Origin: Symbiodinium natans
Taxonomy: Eukaryota > Sar > Dinophyceae > Suessiales > Symbiodiniaceae
DNA length: 64,000 bases
Assembly (NCBI GenBank): GCA_905221605.1
Contig: CAJNDS010002207.1
Span: 262,501 to 326,500 of the forward strand
Reading direction: 5' to 3'
Below are positions 61,109 to 64,000 of this stretch, piece by piece. The notes beneath the pieces are model-generated. The model saw only the letters and a list, made by a program, of their open reading frames with translations, did not search any database and was not told where the DNA came from. Position numbers and translations under genes: made by a program. The stretch's first letter is position 1. Each line of letters starts with the position of its first letter.

Positions 61109-61171
61109 GTTCCTGGGTTCCGCCTGCAGAATGGGAAACGCTGCCTGGGCGTGAAGGGCCCTGTTGAGACG
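61109..61171 (+). CDS. Ricin-type lectin-like exon 1 (FRLQNGKRCLGVKG)
   Basis: Acceptor CTGCAG at 61108. Reads VPGFRLQNGKRCLGVKGPVE. F-x-L-x-N-x-x-x-x-C-L-x-V is the opening strand of ricin-type beta-trefoil (carbohydrate-binding) repeats. End uncertain (GC after 61171 or GA after 61165). This is a binding module only; no toxin catalytic domain is seen. It may be a C-terminal module of the lipase gene or a separate gene. Confidence 0.55.
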
Positions 61172-61609
61172 GCCCGCGGAAGGGGGAGGGTTGCATTGCT
61201 GATTGCTTTAGCATACATGAATTTGGAGATATTGGGGGCTGGGTTCAGGGTCTAAAAGTTGTTGGGGTTATTGGTTGTCTTCTTGGAGTCTCGTAGTGCG
61301 GCTTCCCGTTTGCATGCGTGGAAGTGGAAAGGATGATGCCCTTCCAGACCGATGTGAGGCAGTTTCTGTGTGTTGACAAGCCTCCTGCAAAAGAATGTGA
61401 GAAGCCTTTCGCGTGTCAGTGGCCCTAAGATGTCCTAAGCTAAGCCCTTTCTGTGCGAATCCTGAAGTGGCAAAGGGGAAGGCCGCTCTTCCGACCCGTT
61501 TAGACCTGTAAACCTCCCGAGCATCCGGGACCCTTCTGCATTTGTTCAGGCCTCGGGCCGAGGGCTCGCTGCTGAGCTTTGCCAGCCTACGGGGCCTCGA
61601 GCTTCGCAG

Positions 61610-61641
61610 CTCTGGCAGATGCGAGAGGCACCTTTGGCAAA
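61610..61641 (+). CDS. Possible lectin-like exon 2 (SGRCERHLWQ)
   Basis: Reads SGRCERHLWQ between CGCAG (61609) and a GT donor at 61642, resembling the C....W segment of a beta-trefoil repeat. An alternative frame (DARGTFGKVF) is open, so the call is weak. Confidence 0.28.
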
Positions 61642-61704
61642 GTATTCTGCCGTCGGGAATATGGAGCAGACCAAGGGTGCCCTTATCAAATCGCGCAGAC
61701 TCAG

Positions 61705-61754
61705 GCTGGAACCATCGTGAACGAAGCCTCCGGCAAGTGCATGACAGCAGCAAG
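61705..61754 (+). CDS. Ricin-type lectin-like exon 3 (AGTIVNEASGKCMTAA)
   Basis: Acceptor ACTCAG at 61704, GC donor at 61755. AGTIVNEASGKCMTAA matches the G-x-I-x-N-x-x-S-G-K-C-L pattern that closes a beta-trefoil repeat. Together with 61109 it supports a lectin module. Confidence 0.6.
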
Positions 61755-62213
61755 GCCTAACTTGGGGAGCCTGTGCACAGGGAGATTGTGCCAACTTGCT
61801 GTCAACATCCAAAGACTCAGTGTTGCTGTGGCAAGCTGGACTTGAACTCCCTCGCTCTGCAGCCCAGAGCCCAGGTTGATGACCATGATGTGACAAAGCC
61901 CATCTCGCTGCACAGCTGTCGACATCTTGCAGACGGCGCCGCGGCCTCGAATCAGAGACATGGAGGCACTGGGTATTCTATGCCATTGTGAAAGTAGCCT
62001 TCAAGCCGGTAATTTTCCTGTATCCCATCCGAACAGCCGAGCCTCATCCTTGAAAGCTTCTGAGGACCTGGCTGCACACGACAGAAGGCCTCCTGAAGCA
62101 CAGGTGCGCTGCGCGTTCCAATTGCTTCCTGGTTGTTTCGGTGTATGCCAGTTAGCCGTAGCCTGCCCATCTGCATGCCAAAACAGCTCTCTACTCTCAC
62201 CGGCAGATCACAG

Positions 62214-62254
62214 GCCACCTCGGGCATGTACAGCCTCTATGTGACCCGAAAAAG
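62214..62254 (+). CDS. Candidate exon, unknown (ATSGMYSLYVTRK)
   Basis: Acceptor ACAG at 62213 and donor AAAG|GTAGGG at 62255; reads ATSGMYSLYVTRK with G/C-ending codons. Could continue the lectin-like gene. Confidence 0.4.
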
Positions 62255-64000
62255 GTAGGGAGGTTGTTCCCGGGCGCATTTGATCATCGAAGTGTCAGAG
62301 TAGCCTCATTCTGCCAGAGCTGTTTGGATGTAATCTTGTTTTCCGGGCAGGTTGGAAGAACTGCCAAAACGGGATTCAAACAAAGCTTCTTCAACAAAAA
62401 GCATCTCATGGTTCCAAGGAGTTGGGGAACTCAGATCCTTTTGATGATAAACCTTGAACTTAATCGGCGGGTTAGGCCATGGACATTGTTTCGGTCTCTA
62501 TATTTCCTTTCTGCTGTTTTCATCTCAAGCCTTGTTTCATGCAGTCTTCAGCTAGCCGGGTGGCAACAAAAGTTCCGCTGGACCTGGTTAAGCCTCACGT
62601 GGCAGGTCGGCCGACAAGTGTTTGAACGCCAAGTTGCAGCTGGAGAAATGTCCCTTCTCCGACCAACAGTGGCAGCCAAGTGTGCCCAGCACTGATTCAG
62701 CCATAGCTTCAGGGCGGGAAGCCTGCACAAGCATGACGGGGATTTAAGGCGTCATCTCGTACGCTTGTACATAGCGTCTCAGCCGCAAAGCTGCCACCTG
62801 GTTCTCTTACCCACTGCTGTCCTCATGTTGCATGTACAACTGGTGTGGAGAGCAAGTCATGTCACAGTGTGTGCGGTTGAAGATCCAGCAACTTGCTGGT
62901 TCATGGTTAAATTTTATATATGTTATATGCGGGATGCTCTAAACTTGGGTCCTTTTGATGGGGTTACTATGAAAAGGCGGCCCCAAGTATTTGGGGTACC
63001 CATGGCTCGCGTTGGGGGCAGTGGTTGTCAGTGGTTGGCTGAAGGTCGCACATGCTGGAGCGTGAACCTGACATTCTGGTGCAAAAGTTATGGTACTCAC
63101 TGATTACCCTAAAGCGGGTCGATGTACAGTAAAGGGGACCAAAGCTGGAGAAGCGATGCCAGTTTGCATATTTTTGTGTTTGTAGCCTTTTAATGTAATT
63201 TCTGGATCAGGTAGCAACCAGGTCTGGTCACGATCTGTCAGTTATGGAGAGGAAGCAAGACTGTTCTTGCACCAAGGTTTGTACATGCAGTGGATTCACT
63301 GGTCTGTTTTTTGTGGTTTTTTGGAATTGCTTGGATGGCTGTGAAGTATTTGTTTGGATGGCTGTGAAGTGGTGGTTAGGCATGCTGGTTAGTCACAAGG
63401 CAGGACATTCTTGCTAGGAGACCACGTTGCGATGGGAGGACAGTACAGTAGAGGGATGATCTGGTATGTATGTGGGCTTGTCGTTAGGGAGGATGCTGAA
63501 GCATCTTCTCATCCATTGTTTGTCGAGCACCACATTGCCGTTTGAACATGGCACCACCATTCTCACTCTAAAACGGGGGCTGGGCCTCTCCTCTGTTTCA
63601 TCCTTTGTTTAAGCCTTGTATGCGTTTGGCTTGATACAACACGTCTGGCCCTTACCTCTCATTGCAACACAGCGGTGTTGCTCAAGGTGGACGTCATCCC
63701 TCGCTTTGAGGGTTTGTTTCGTAGACCCGACCTGGCATCTCTGTGGTGGAGCTTTTCGAAAGTTGTTTGTTGTCTTTCGATGCAAGGGAGGGGGGGAACT
63801 GGGACTAAAGGAGCAACATGGGAGAGGTGCCCCAGAAATTTACTTGGACTATCGCGTAGAATGCCCTGCGGTGCGTCTCTCCAGGAGTACAGCTACAAGT
63901 AGGCGGGCGGCAAAAAACAGCTTGAAGTAACTTGACCCCAGGCGTTGGATCCCTTTACAGCCGGCCTGTGTGCACCGGCCACCGTTCACTCCCCGAATCC
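62255..64000 (+). other. Right end, mostly unannotated
   Basis: Open frames but no domain. A possible exon at 63673-63708 reads AVLLKVDVIPRFE after CACAG. A short direct repeat (TTGGATGGCTGTGAAGT, twice) lies at 63331-63369. Confidence 0.35.

Noticed and set aside
1-64000. tRNA, rRNA, CRISPR arrays, bacterial promoters or operons
   Set aside because: Looked for by eye and not seen; the window has eukaryotic split genes and no direct-repeat/spacer arrays. A covariance-model scan would be needed to exclude diverged tRNAs.

Overview
This window looks like nuclear DNA of a dinoflagellate, possibly Suessiales (Symbiodiniaceae or Polarella type); that narrower placement is inference. The evidence is short exons of about 25-335 nt in long introns, intron donors that are GT, GC or GA in front of AG acceptors usually followed by G, TTTAGGG-type telomere-like tracts inside introns, no bacterial-style operons, and proteins typical of alveolates. 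Nearly all recognisable exons lie on the + strand. Long single-frame ORFs mislead here, so I read exon by exon, joining pieces only where frame and phase agree across GT/GC/GA...AG boundaries.

Region by region. (1) About 0.2-12.1 kb: tiny exons of a cysteine-rich ectodomain (ephrin-receptor-like, GCC2/GCC3-type repeats: CxxC, then G-x-Y/F-S), + strand. (2) About 13.0-24.7 kb (perhaps to 25.08 kb): a voltage-gated K+ channel of the EAG/CNG-like superfamily. Its exons give a cytoplasmic N-terminus, S1-S3, an S4 with a basic residue every third position, S5, a pore with SVGYGD, S6, C-linker and a cyclic-nucleotide-binding-like domain. From 18375 to 24721 twelve exons join with no frame conflict. 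(3) About 25.4-32.5 kb: scattered + strand candidate exons of unknown gene(s), including a Cys/His-rich, basic segment. (4) About 33.75-35.07 kb: an unrecognised + strand gene with six exons, most of them joining in phase. (5) About 36.7-41.7 kb: mixed signals, with two or three possible minus-strand exons and two good + strand exons (39.06 and 40.29 kb). (6) About 43.98-46.8 kb: + strand exons of unknown gene(s). (7) About 46.8-52.3 kb: mostly microsatellite-rich, plus a perfect 13-bp hairpin at 50.05 kb. (8) About 52.3-55.6 kb: several + strand exons with strongly G/C-ending codons, product unknown. (9) About 57.6-60.3 kb: a class 3 (alpha/beta-hydrolase) lipase with the GHSMGG nucleophile elbow. 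(10) About 61.1-61.8 kb: exons resembling a ricin-type beta-trefoil carbohydrate-binding module, either the lipase C-terminus or the next gene.

Layout: a mostly one-directional string of genes, as is usual in dinoflagellates. Whether the Cys-rich array (1) and the channel (2) are two neighbouring genes or one receptor-channel fusion is the main open question. No tRNA, rRNA, CRISPR, bacterial promoter or recognisable transposase was found. Exon ends are read by eye; where several donors fit, the choice is stated.
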